Origin: Clarkia xantiana subsp. parviflora
Taxonomy: Eukaryota; Streptophyta; Magnoliopsida; Myrtales; Onagraceae
Assembly: GCA_036873135.1 (NCBI GenBank)
Contig: JAPTYO010000002.1
Span: forward strand, 39,237,452-39,301,451
Length of the DNA: 64,000 nt
Reading direction: 5' to 3'
The notes below the pieces were generated by a model, which saw only the letters and a program-made list of their open reading frames with translations, had not been told where the DNA came from and did not search any database. Position 1 is the first letter of the stretch. Each line of letters opens with the position of its first letter. The translations under genes and the position numbers were made by a program. This document shows, piece after piece, positions 45,201 to 54,200 of the stretch.

Positions 45201-47794
45201 CACTTCCCGTTGCTCTTCCTTACCAGCACTGGGTTGGCTACCCACGTCTGGAATCGGATCTCCCTAATGAACCCAGCATCGAGCAACCTGCCAACCTCCT
45301 GCTGGATTGCAATCCTCTTGTCTGCCCCCATCGGACGTCTCTTCTGCGCGATCGGCTTGATCATAGGGTCGATATTCAGTTCATGCTCGATCACGTCCCG
45401 GCTGATTCCTGGCATATCATTCGGGGACCAGGCAAACAGCTCCTTGAATTCTTGCAAGAGCGCAATCAACTCCTGGGCCCTTTCGTCGGATAAGGCAGAT
45501 CCGATTTTTACCCTCCTCTCGGGCCCATCTATCTCGACTTCTTTTAGGTCCTCCATGGGGGCGGGACGCCCAAACTCCTCTCGAGGGTCAGTGTCTGTCT
45601 GGAGAACTGACATAGCCTCCTTCCTCGATCTCCTTGTGGCGTTGACATAGCATCGTCTCGACGCCACCTGGTCGCCTTTCACCTCGCCAACCCCATTCTC
45701 GGTCGGGAACTTCAGTTTTTGGTGGACAGTCGAGGCTACCGCCATCAGAGGGTTGATTGTGGTTCTTCCAATGATTGCATTGTACGTTCCTGTGGATTCG
45801 ACCACCACGAACTCCACATCTCGCTTCTCCATTTTCCAGCCACTGCCGAACCACACGGGCAGTGTGATAACCCCTAACGGATAAGAGGTTGTGCCACAAA
45901 ATCCTACCATCGGGAAGTTAACCTCCCGCAAATCTTTCTTCTTCTTCCCCATCTGCTCCAGGGCGTCGGAGAAGAGGATGTCGGAGGAGCTTCCTCCATC
46001 AATGAGGATCCTCTTCACTTCGAATCCTCCTACATCCAGTGTTACTACTAGGGCATCCTCGTGGGGGGTCTCTACTCCCTCCAGATCCTTCGCCGAGAAG
46101 GTGATCTCCATCTCCTCCTTCGGAGTCCACGACCGCGATCTTTTTCCCAAAACTACTGCGACTGGCACTTGGTTGGCATAACGCTCCCGAGAGGACGATG
46201 TGTCTCCACCTGCAGCGAACCCTCCATGGATCACATTAATAATCCTCTTCTGTCGGGACCCGGATGGGCCCTCCGAAGGCTCTGCGTCGGACCTTCTCTT
46301 CCTGGGGGACCTCGATCGAGATTTGGACCTTGACCGAGATCGTGAACGGGGCTTGCAGCGCGAGTCTCCCACGAACTCCTTCAGCTTACCCCTCTGGATA
46401 AGCTTCTCTATTTCCTTCTTCAGCTCTCGACACTGGTCAGTGTCGTGACCGGAGGCCCGATGGAATCGGCAGTAACGGTCGGTGCGGGAGCCCAACTTTT
46501 CTCCTTCCTTCCTCTTGGGGAAACGAGCGAGGCCTTGCTTCTCCATTACCGCCAAGACCTCTTTCAAAGGTCTGTTGAGGGGGGTAAACTCCTCCCTCTG
46601 ATGGTCCCTTTTGGTCGAACGCTTATCCTCCCTCCGATCAGAACGTCCTCGACTCCGACTACCCTCGGAGCTATCCTTCCTGTGCCGGTTGTCCAATGGT
46701 TTGAACAAGTGCTTTCCTTCGTGCCCCTTGGGAGGAGCCAGTTCTCCGGCGGCAATCTTCGACTCCTGGACGTCGATCTGCTGTTTTACCCTCGCCTGGA
46801 GTGCCTCCATGTTCCAGACATTTTTGGCCGCGATGCTGTGCAGTAAGTCGGAACCGTAGGGGGGTTTAAGGTTTTTCAGGAAGGTACGGTTGGCCTCGCC
46901 CTCCGATATTTCCTCATCCAGCTCAGTCATGCCAGCCGTGTAACGCTGGTAGTATTGGGCCAGCGATTCGTCGGGCCTCTGGACCACCTCATGCAGGGTC
47001 CGAACGCTCTTCAGAAGCCGTCGACGCCCTTGATACTGGGCGATGAATCGCTGATGCATATCCTTCCAACAGGTGATACATCCATTGGGCAGACTGTAGA
47101 ACCACGTCATCGCCTTCTCCCCGAGGGTGCTTGGGAACAGGGCGCAGATAACATCCTCATCTGGGGTCCTGCCCATGCATGCTGTCAGGTGCTTCTGTAC
47201 GTGGCGAACCGGGTCCGCGTCCCCGTCGTACTCGTCTATCTTCGGGATACCCAAACCTGGAGGGGCCAGGGTATGAATCAGCCTGGGCACGAAGGGATGG
47301 GTTTCCTGACTCCCCAGCTCCGACATCATGGGCTTCTGGTCTCCCATACAGATACCCACAATTCTCACCACCTGATCGGCAGTGAGGGGACCATTCAGGG
47401 GAATGGTCCTTTGCTGCACTGGCCCTGGTCCATCGACCACAAAATTCTCCGCCGGTGCTGGATTAAGGGGAATGGGCTGTTCCCTTAATGGAGGAGGTGG
47501 AGGCAAGTTGTCGTCCCCCTGCCTTCTGGGAGTATCTCGCCGCGGAGGGAGTGGCGGTAGATCGGCCTGCCTTCTAGCAGCTTCTCTTCGGTCTAGGAGG
47601 GCCTCCATGGCCTCCATGAATAGGGGCATGGCCTCTGCCACTACCCTGGCCAGCTCCGGATTCGGGGCAGGTGCTTCGTTCCGGCGAGTGCTGTCACCCT
47701 CATCTCTCAGATCCTGATGCTGGGTAGCATCCTCGGGGGGATTGCTGGCGGCCGGCACCTGCTTGCCTGAGCGCTGCGGTCTGTTGCCAGCCAT
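42218..47794 (-). CDS. Element D gag-pol polyprotein, 1858 aa, uninterrupted
   Basis: Drives retrotransposition: coat protein, maturation, cDNA synthesis and integration. Gag core ~165-345 (AMTWFYSLP...CWKDMHQRF); basic SR-rich stretch 480-500; zinc-knuckle position C442-H445-H450-C455, a CHHC variant of CCHC. Protease DGGSSSDIL at 599. RT ~800-1060 with FMDAYSGY (D905) and YVDD (967-970). First RNase H ~1108-1225 lacks the catalytic Asp (LYLYLAISAFAISS); a second, complete RNase H follows (TDGSS D1278, E1315, CDAS D1341, D1391). Integrase: H1501/H1508/C1539/C1542, then D1571, D1631, E1667 (DD35E) and GPY at 1821; no chromodomain. The dual RNase H and missing chromodomain mark the Tat group. 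Residues Q866, S1159, R1196 and G1783 differ from C and E, so full activity is unsure. Confidence 0.95.
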   Translation of the reverse strand: MAGNRPQRSGKQVPAASNPPEDATQHQDLRDEGDSTRRNEAPAPNPELARVVAEAMPLFMEAMEALLDRREAARRQADLPPLPPRRDTPRRQGDDNLPPPPPLREQPIPLNPAPAENFVVDGPGPVQQRTIPLNGPLTADQVVRIVGICMGDQKPMMSELGSQETHPFVPRLIHTLAPPGLGIPKIDEYDGDADPVRHVQKHLTACMGRTPDEDVICALFPSTLGEKAMTWFYSLPNGCITCWKDMHQRFIAQYQGRRRLLKSVRTLHEVVQRPDESLAQYYQRYTAGMTELDEEISEGEANRTFLKNLKPPYGSDLLHSIAAKNVWNMEALQARVKQQIDVQESKIAAGELAPPKGHEGKHLFKPLDNRHRKDSSEGSRSRGRSDRREDKRSTKRDHQREEFTPLNRPLKEVLAVMEKQGLARFPKRKEGEKLGSRTDRYCRFHRASGHDTDQCRELKKEIEKLIQRGKLKEFVGDSRCKPRSRSRSRSKSRSRSPRKRRSDAEPSEGPSGSRQKRIINVIHGGFAAGGDTSSSRERYANQVPVAVVLGKRSRSWTPKEEMEITFSAKDLEGVETPHEDALVVTLDVGGFEVKRILIDGGSSSDILFSDALEQMGKKKKDLREVNFPMVGFCGTTSYPLGVITLPVWFGSGWKMEKRDVEFVVVESTGTYNAIIGRTTINPLMAVASTVHQKLKFPTENGVGEVKGDQVASRRCYVNATRRSRKEAMSVLQTDTDPREEFGRPAPMEDLKEVEIDGPERRVKIGSALSDERAQELIALLQEFKELFAWSPNDMPGISRDVIEHELNIDPMIKPIAQKRRPMGADKRIAIQQEVGRLLDAGFIREIRFQTWVANPVLVRKSNGKWQMCVDFRDLNKACPKDCYPLPRIDQLVDATSGHELLSFMDAYSGYNQIKMAKKDAQHTAFYADSEVFQYDVMPFGLVNAGATYQRMVNKLFGDMIGGTMEAYVDDMLVKSRRASDHVGNLAMAFERMKLHQVRLNPAKCAFGVHSGKFLGFMVSQRGIEVNPEKLRAIEEMQSPTNHREVQVLNGRLASMNRFLSKASDRSMPFFNVLRANRQFEWTAECEEAFQALKQHLRDLPPLAKPAPGEPLYLYLAISAFAISSVLVKAVEGNQIPVYYVSKAFAKSEMNYPPIEKYLSALIITARKLRPYFHAHEITVLTDQPLKHFLNRPDASRRLVKWAVELSEFRIHFAPRTAIKGQALADFIVESTIPDPEATETVEGATTGKTDATGKTDEVPTAGQLEQPNKENTWELYTDGSSSSDGSGAGFILIPPGGAEPLRYALALTFRATNNEAEYEALITGLKIAKGTGIEHLRVKCDASLIVNQVRGQYGAKNPIMKKYLQEARTLKESFKSFDIEAIPREENVEADALSKFALGAPLEDSRRIHFLEKVILSTTDPTEVCAIKTGSEEEPTWMTPIIAYLTTGALPEDKVAAERLRRMSINYAMVDNQLYKKGLLSTPFLKCVAEPDTTRILRELHEGVAACHEGARSILRKALNLGYYWPTMNKEATALVRSCDACQRYASNITAPAADLMSIRSAWPFAQWGIDLVGPLPKAKSQCTHLLVAIDYFSKWIEAKPLAKTTAGHIIKFLQTRILSRYGVPKVIISDNGPPFNGAQLETFLDEFGIEHRTASVRHAQTNGQVEAANKIVMEGLKKRVYALDGKWLDELENVLWAVRTTPKRSTGETPFALVYGTEAVAPVEIAVASHRTRSYEPSTSPERARIGPLTNDETRRLELSLLEEKWLEADIVQARMRLATAGYYNRKVKSRQFYAGELVLRRNEFALQDRINKMSPKWEGPYKIVGMPAPNAYKLEDLDGSVLRNTFSGEHLKKCHV

Positions 47795-47844
47795 GATATG
47801 GAATCAGGGGGAAGCGAACTTACTTTTGGCTTTTTGTTGCGCTT

Positions 47845-47860
47845 CCCACAGACGGCGCCA
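47845..47860 (-). promoter_or_regulatory. Element D primer-binding site
   Basis: Minus strand TGGCGCCGTCTGTGGG next to the 5' LTR, identical to C. Confidence 0.9.
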
Positions 47861-47861
47861 A

Positions 47862-48510
47862 TGTTGGATCACGGCGGGAACTCCGGTTACGGTGACGGAT
47901 TCCTTAGCTCCTCGCAATCCTGCAGAAGGGGAATAGAGGGCAGTGGCCCAGAATCCCTCTCCGATGATTAACGTAAGTACGGCAGTCAACAGAGCAAGCA
48001 AGCAGTATGTGTGTCTGTGTAAAACGTAACCCTAATCTGGAATAACCTCCCTCCTTTTATAGAGGAAAGGCTATCCCAGTTACCTGATTAGGCGGTTAGA
48101 TCGTGATCCACTATCCCGCGTATCTCGCCATATATCTTGCCCTGTATTTTGTACAGTTGTTCGTATCCCACATATCTCGCCCATTATATCACTACTGTGA
48201 TCGTGGCGAGATTTCCGGGATTGTGCTCTTACTGGCAAGTCTCGATCATTATTGGAGACTCCCAGGCTGCATCGTTGAGGATTCGGAATCGGGGAGTGGC
48301 GTCAACTCCCATATCGGGACCGACTACGTCCAGGTCCGATATTTTCGGGGCTCTCATCTATCGGAGCCATACTTACTCGGGGCTATTCGATGTCGGGGCC
48401 TCCTTCTGTCGGAGCCCTTAGCCTTCTAGCAGCCCAGCTCCTAGCCCATCGGGCCTAGTCGCCGTCTGCCAATCGTTAAGGGGCCTAACGGCCTCCGCCG
48501 GGGCCCATCA
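47862..48510 (-). repeat. Element D 5' LTR
   Basis: 649 bp with TATAAAA at 48061-48055 (minus). One private difference (CCCATCGGG at about 48449). Followed by TGGAG. Confidence 0.96.
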
Positions 48511-48530
48511 TGGAGTTTACAAACAAGTGA

Positions 48531-48532
48531 TA

Positions 48533-48596
<64 letters not shown>

Positions 48597-48597
48597 G
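48531..48597. repeat. (TAA)n microsatellite
   Basis: About 22 TAA units beginning about 15 bp after the element D target duplication, in H2 sequence. Confidence 0.97.
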
Positions 48598-48735
48598 CAC
48601 TATGTATCTAGACATGTCTCTTCATGTGAGTCATAATCCATAATTCTAGCCAAGTCCCTAATTTGAGCATCATCAAGTTGACTCAGTCAAACAGTAATAG
48701 CGTTCCGAGTAATGTATATTAGAAGGTGGTAGATA

Positions 48736-48847
<112 letters not shown>

Positions 48848-50139
48848 GGTAAACTTTCTAGGTTTATTATCATATTAATTGTCTATGTTTCGATCTCGAA
48901 ATCGACATAGGTACTCGATTATTTCATATAAATGTACTTAAACTAAAGAAAGTAAAAAGAACCATGGGTCTGACCTCTGGGGTTGTTATGATATCACATG
49001 CATATGCATTAAAATTACAATTGTAATGGGGTGTTTTTGTTTTCACGGTATTCATGTTGTACGTTTATTAGGATATATATACTAATACTACCCACATAAA
49101 TATATAATGTAATGTGTTTGTGTAAGAGAATCTATTACCAAATTATTATAATATAAATAATATATTAACTCGATGATATTTTTTGGTTGACACGATTTAA
49201 AGTTACTCAAACAAAAATGAGTAAATAATAAAACTCCAAATTTTATATAATATTAGTTATAACACCTTAAAAAAACGATATATATATTGTAGATTATGTC
49301 ACTATGAAATATTTAAACAATATTTAGTAATGCCTTATTATTAATTTACTTTATATCCAAATAAATATTTATATTTAAAATGTTCAAATAATTATTGATA
49401 TGGTTGCATATTCAAAAAATTAAAATTAATTAATTTTTTTAAAATTAATTTTATATTTAGAAAATTTCTCCCGCGCGGTGCGCGGGGTAAGTGGCTAGTA
49501 TTATATTAATTCGGCATCGGAAGTTCTTTGACTGACATGTGGACAGTTTGCCCTGTTACTGTTTCCTAATTTAATCGAAATTTAATAGGGGTTCTCTAAA
49601 TTTAGATACATAATATTGATTGGAGGTAAATTAAGAAGTATTTTTATCTCTTATTTTGGTCTCTACGCAATTTAAAAAAACAAATTGATTAAAAGTTTTC
49701 TTTTAAATAATAAATCTATACAGTTTGGTTCCGGTAGATCATAGGCTGCCACGGAAGCATTTATAAATAAAATTTACTAATTTTTTCATTCTATATAATT
49801 TAACTAACGCATCCATGAAAGTATACACTTTATAAGACATACTATATTAGCCTAATATTATTATATAGAAAATATAATACGATACCTTAACCTTTAATTA
49901 CCAAAACAAAAAACCTCCTGATGAAGTAAAAAATATCTCATGATTAATATTCGATACCTTTTTTCAACGTGAGATGAAATCTTAATGCAAGCATATATTT
50001 ATATGCATAAATAATATTATTTAGAAAAAAATAACTCTTTTTTATGCCATAATAATAGACATTATTTACTAATAAATATATGATTTCCAAATGTTTATAT
50101 ACGTAATAAAGTAATTGTGTATATTGTATTTATATCTTC

Positions 50140-50180
<41 letters not shown>

Positions 50181-50466
50181 ACTTATATACAAACTGTGCT
50201 TAAATCCTCACAAGAATTCCGTGTCGTAGCTAAAGGAGGGTAATAGATGAAGTGCATTGCCCTAGATTTTGCAAGGCGGGGTATTTCTATATATATATAT
50301 ATATATAGAACAAATATCATCAACACTGAAAGTAAGATTCTAGCTAATTACAAAATATTTATTGGGGTATTATGAGAATTATCAGGAGCGTTTCTGCAAT
50401 TTAGAGTCTATGGTGGATGTGGAAGGTGGAATCAGAGCCAGTCGAGTTGTTGAAGTAATTCGCATA

Positions 50467-51203
50467 TGATGGGTTCCGATGTAATCGTTAGCTCCGTTAA
50501 CAGCTAACAAACGACGAGTAAGCCCAGTGGGCCTTGTAAAAGACTTGAAAGGTCCAGAAGCCCAGTATGAAGAGTTCCGACGAGATCGGTCCCGATATAT
50601 GAGCTGAATGCTCCCGACGAGAAGCCTCTGAGGAGGCCCCGATATGCCTTTGAGAAGGCCCCGATAATAAAGCCCCGAGAAAGCTGGCCCTGTCTCGTGA
50701 GACGATGGGTCCTGGGTGGTGACCTAGAATGAGATAACTCTGTAGTCCCCGATATGAATTGGGACTTGTGATCAGAGGATAAGACCAAGAAACCCGCCTA
50801 CTAAATAGGGTAGTGGGGAGACGGTTGAGATACGGATAAACTCCCCCGAGATACGCAGGGCGTGCCCGAGATACGCGGAGCGTGGGCGAGATACGCGGAG
50901 CGTGGGGCGAGATACACGAAATCCCGAACGAGATATACGGAACATGGGTAAAACTGCCAGGCGCGGTTACAGGTAACTGAGTAACTTCCCCTCCTATATA
51001 AAGGAGTAAGTTACCTCAGAAAACACACATTCTGATACGAGCTTAGATTATTGCTTATCACCCCATCGTTCATACTCTCATTTAAGCATCGGAGAGGGAT
51101 TCTGGGTCACCACCCAGGTCATCCCCTTTTGCAGGATTACGCGGAGCCCAAGAGTTCAAGCTTTCCGTCAAGAACGTAACGGAGCTTCGATCGTGATCCA
51201 ACA
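50467..51203 (+). repeat. Element E 5' LTR
   Basis: TATATAAA at 50995-51002. U3 holds tandem CGAGATACGCGGAGCGTGGG units at about 50848-50925. Downstream GCATCGGAGAGGG (51085 on), the stem GGGT/ACCC and CCCCTTTTGCAGG (to 51135). Confidence 0.95.
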
Positions 51204-51204
51204 T

Positions 51205-51220
51205 TGGCGCCGTCTGTGAG
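51205..51220 (+). promoter_or_regulatory. Element E primer-binding site
   Basis: TGGCGCCGTCTGTGAG one base after the LTR. Confidence 0.9.
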
Positions 51221-51257
51221 AACCTAACAAAAAGTCACAATAGTTTCTACTAGATCG

Positions 51258-54200
51258 ATGGCTGGTGGTGGCAAGAAGAAGCAAGTCCAGGCCGGCAGTT
51301 CTCGCCCTACTGGAACTGTGAATTCTGCGTTGCCGGAGCATGCTGCTGAACAAGGTGAGCACCCTGCTGTTTCTCAGACAGGGGGGCATGGTGAAGATTA
51401 TGAGGTCTCAGTCCGAGACACGGCGGTGAATAGGGAGGATATCCCGAGAAGGGATGTGGATGCTCCTCCGAATCCGGTGGTGCACAGGGAGGAAATCCCG
51501 CGGAGGGAGGTAGGTGCTTCCTCAAATTCGGAGTTGGCTAAGGCAGTAGGAGACGCTATGCCCATGTTCTTGGCGGCCATGGAGGCTTTGCTGGACAAGA
51601 GAGAGGCTGCCAAGAGGGGAGAAGAGTTACCTCCACGGGAGGAGTTGCCTCTGCCTCCTCCGAGGGAGGTTCAAGAAGAACAGGAGGTTCAGCCCAGGAA
51701 TAAGGGTAAGGAGCCCGTGCACTCGGAAAATTTCGTGTTTGATGGTCCCGGACCAATGCAACACATGACCATTCCCCTGAATGGCCCCATCACCCCCGAT
51801 CAGGTGGTGAAAATCGTCAACATCTGCATGGGCGATCAGAAGCATATGACATCGGAGCTGAGGGACCGATCTACTCATCCTTTTGTTCCACGGCTGCTAG
51901 ATACTGTCGCCCCGCCAGGGCTAGGTATTCCGACCATCAAGGAGTACGATGGTGAAGGGGACCCGGTTCGCCATGTTCAGAGGCATGTCCAGGCCTGTAT
52001 GGGTAGGACCTCGAATGATGACCTCGTGTGTTCGCTGTTCCCGATCACCTTGGGAGAAAGGGCCATCACATGGTTTTTCAGCCTACCGCCGGGAAGCATT
52101 ACTTGCTGGGCTGATATGCACGACCGCTTCATCAAGCAATATCAGGGTCGTAGGCACCTCTTGAAGAGCGTGAGGTCTTTGACCCAGGTGGTGCAGAGAT
52201 CTGACGAATCGTTGGCATACTACTACCAATGGTTCACTGCTAGTGTCGCGGAGATAGACGAGGAGATATCGAAGGGAGAGACCATCCGCACCTTCCTTCG
52301 GAACCTAACTGCTCCGTATGGTTCCGATCTGATGCACAGTGTGGCTGCGAAGGCTGTGTGGAGTATGGAAGCCTTGCAAGCGAGGGTGAAGCAGCAAATC
52401 GACGTGCAGGAGTCGAAGATTGCTGCCGGAGAGCTTGATCCTCCGAAGTCAGGAAGAGGAAAGCCATCGTCGAAGTTGTCGGATGATCGCAAAGGGAGCG
52501 ACAAATCAGAGGGAAGTAGGAGCCGTGGTCGCCCTGATAGAAGAGAGGACAAGTGTCCCCCGAGGAAGGATAATCGAGAGGGTCGTAGTGTGCCCCTCAA
52601 CAGTTCGATGACCTCCGTGCTAGCGGTGATGGATCGGCAGGGTCTCGCCCGATACCCCCCGAGGAAAGAAGGTGAATTCTTGGGAGGTCGCTCTGATCGT
52701 TACTGTCGGTACCATCGAGCCAATGGTCACGACACAGATAACTGTCGGGAGCTGAAGAAGGAGATAGAGAAGCTGATCCAGAAGGGGAAGCTCAAGGAGT
52801 TTGTTGGTAAGGGACGGTGCCGATCCCGTTCCAAGACTCGATCACGGTCCCGTTCCAAGTCCCGCGATCGATCTCCGAAGAAGAAGAAGGTTGAACCGGA
52901 ATCCTCCGGTGCCCGTAATGAGAGGCGGGGAACCATTAACGTCATTCATAGAGGAATGACGGCTGGAGGTGATACCTCCGCTTCTCGGGAGAATTATGCT
53001 TCCCGTATTTCTGCTGCTGTGGTGCTAGGAAAGAGGTCCCGATCGTGGACTGTAAAGGAGGAAATGGTGATTTCTTTCTCAGCGGAGGACCTGGTAGGTG
53101 TGGAGAGCCCCCACGATGACGCCTTGGTCGTGACCTTGGATGTGGATGGATTCGAGATGAAGCGGATCCTGATAGACGGAGGGAGCTCCTCCGACATTCT
53201 GTTCATGGACGCCCTGGAAGCCATGGGAAAGACGAAGAAGGACCTAACGCAGGTGAACTTCCCGATGGTGGGATTCTCTGGTTCTACTTCCTATCCGTTG
53301 GGAATGATTACCTTACCGGTGGAGTTCGGTAGTGGCTGGAAAGTGGAAAGGCGGAACGTGGATTTCGTCGTGGTAGAGTCTGCGGGGACGTACAACGCTA
53401 TCATCGGGAGGACCACCATCAACCCTCTCATGGCAGTCGCCTCGACCGTCCACCAGAAGATGAAGTTTCCGACTGACAATGGGGTCGGGGAGGTCAAAGG
53501 TGACCAGGTAGCATCCAGGAGGTATTATGTTAACGCCACCCGAAGAAGAAGGAGGGAAGCCATGGCTGTCCTTCAAACTGATGCCGATCCTCGAGAGGAG
53601 TTTGGGCGCCCCGCCCCCATGGAGGATTTGAAAGAGGTTGAGGTTGACGGACCTCAGAGGAAAGTGAAGATCGGGTCTGCTTTGTCGGAGGAAAGAGCCC
53701 GAGAATTGATCGAGCTCCTGAAGGAGTTTAAGGAGCTGTTTGCCTGGTCCCCGAGCGATATGCCAGGAATCAGCCGCGACGTGATAGTGCACGAACTGAA
53801 GATTGATTCCGCGATCAAGCCTATCGCGCAGAAGAGGCGTCCGATGGGCGCGGATAAGAGGATCGCGATCCAGCAGGAGGTGGGCAGGCTGCTCGACGCT
53901 GGATTCATCAAGGAGCTCCGATTCCAGACTTGAGTCGCTAACCCGGTCCTGGTGAGGAAGAGTAACGGGAAGTGGCGGATGTGTGTCGATTTCCGCGACT
54001 TGAACAGGCTTGCCCAAAAGACTGTTATCCACTCCCGAGAATAGACCAGCTGGTGGATGCCACGTCGGGACATGAGCTGCTGAGCTTCATGGATGCTTAT
54101 TCCGGTTACAACCAGATCAAGATGGCGAAGGAGGATGCCCCCCACACAGCTTTCTATGCTGATAGTGATGTTTATCACTACGACGTTATGCCCTTCGGGC

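Larger units (their letters stand above)
37532..48510 (-). mobile_element. Tat-type gypsy retrotransposon D (10,979 bp, intact pol frame)
   Basis: Same structure, strand and total length as C. LTRs 37532-38180 and 47862-48510 differ at three positions by my count. TGGAG at 37527-37531 and 48511-48515 is a perfect target duplication. All parts are present: primer site, 1858-codon gag-pol, 51-bp minisatellite, spliced antisense gene, polypurine tract. This is the only copy here that could supply all enzymes, so it may be autonomous or may have served others recently. It interrupts Helitron H2. Confidence 0.97.

Noticed and set aside
42218..47794. Chromovirus or plant pararetrovirus origin
   Set aside because: No chromodomain, a second RNase H is present, and true LTRs with target duplications flank the element.
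25058..48510. C and D as a segmental tandem duplication
   Set aside because: Each has its own perfect, different 5-bp target duplication and different flanks.
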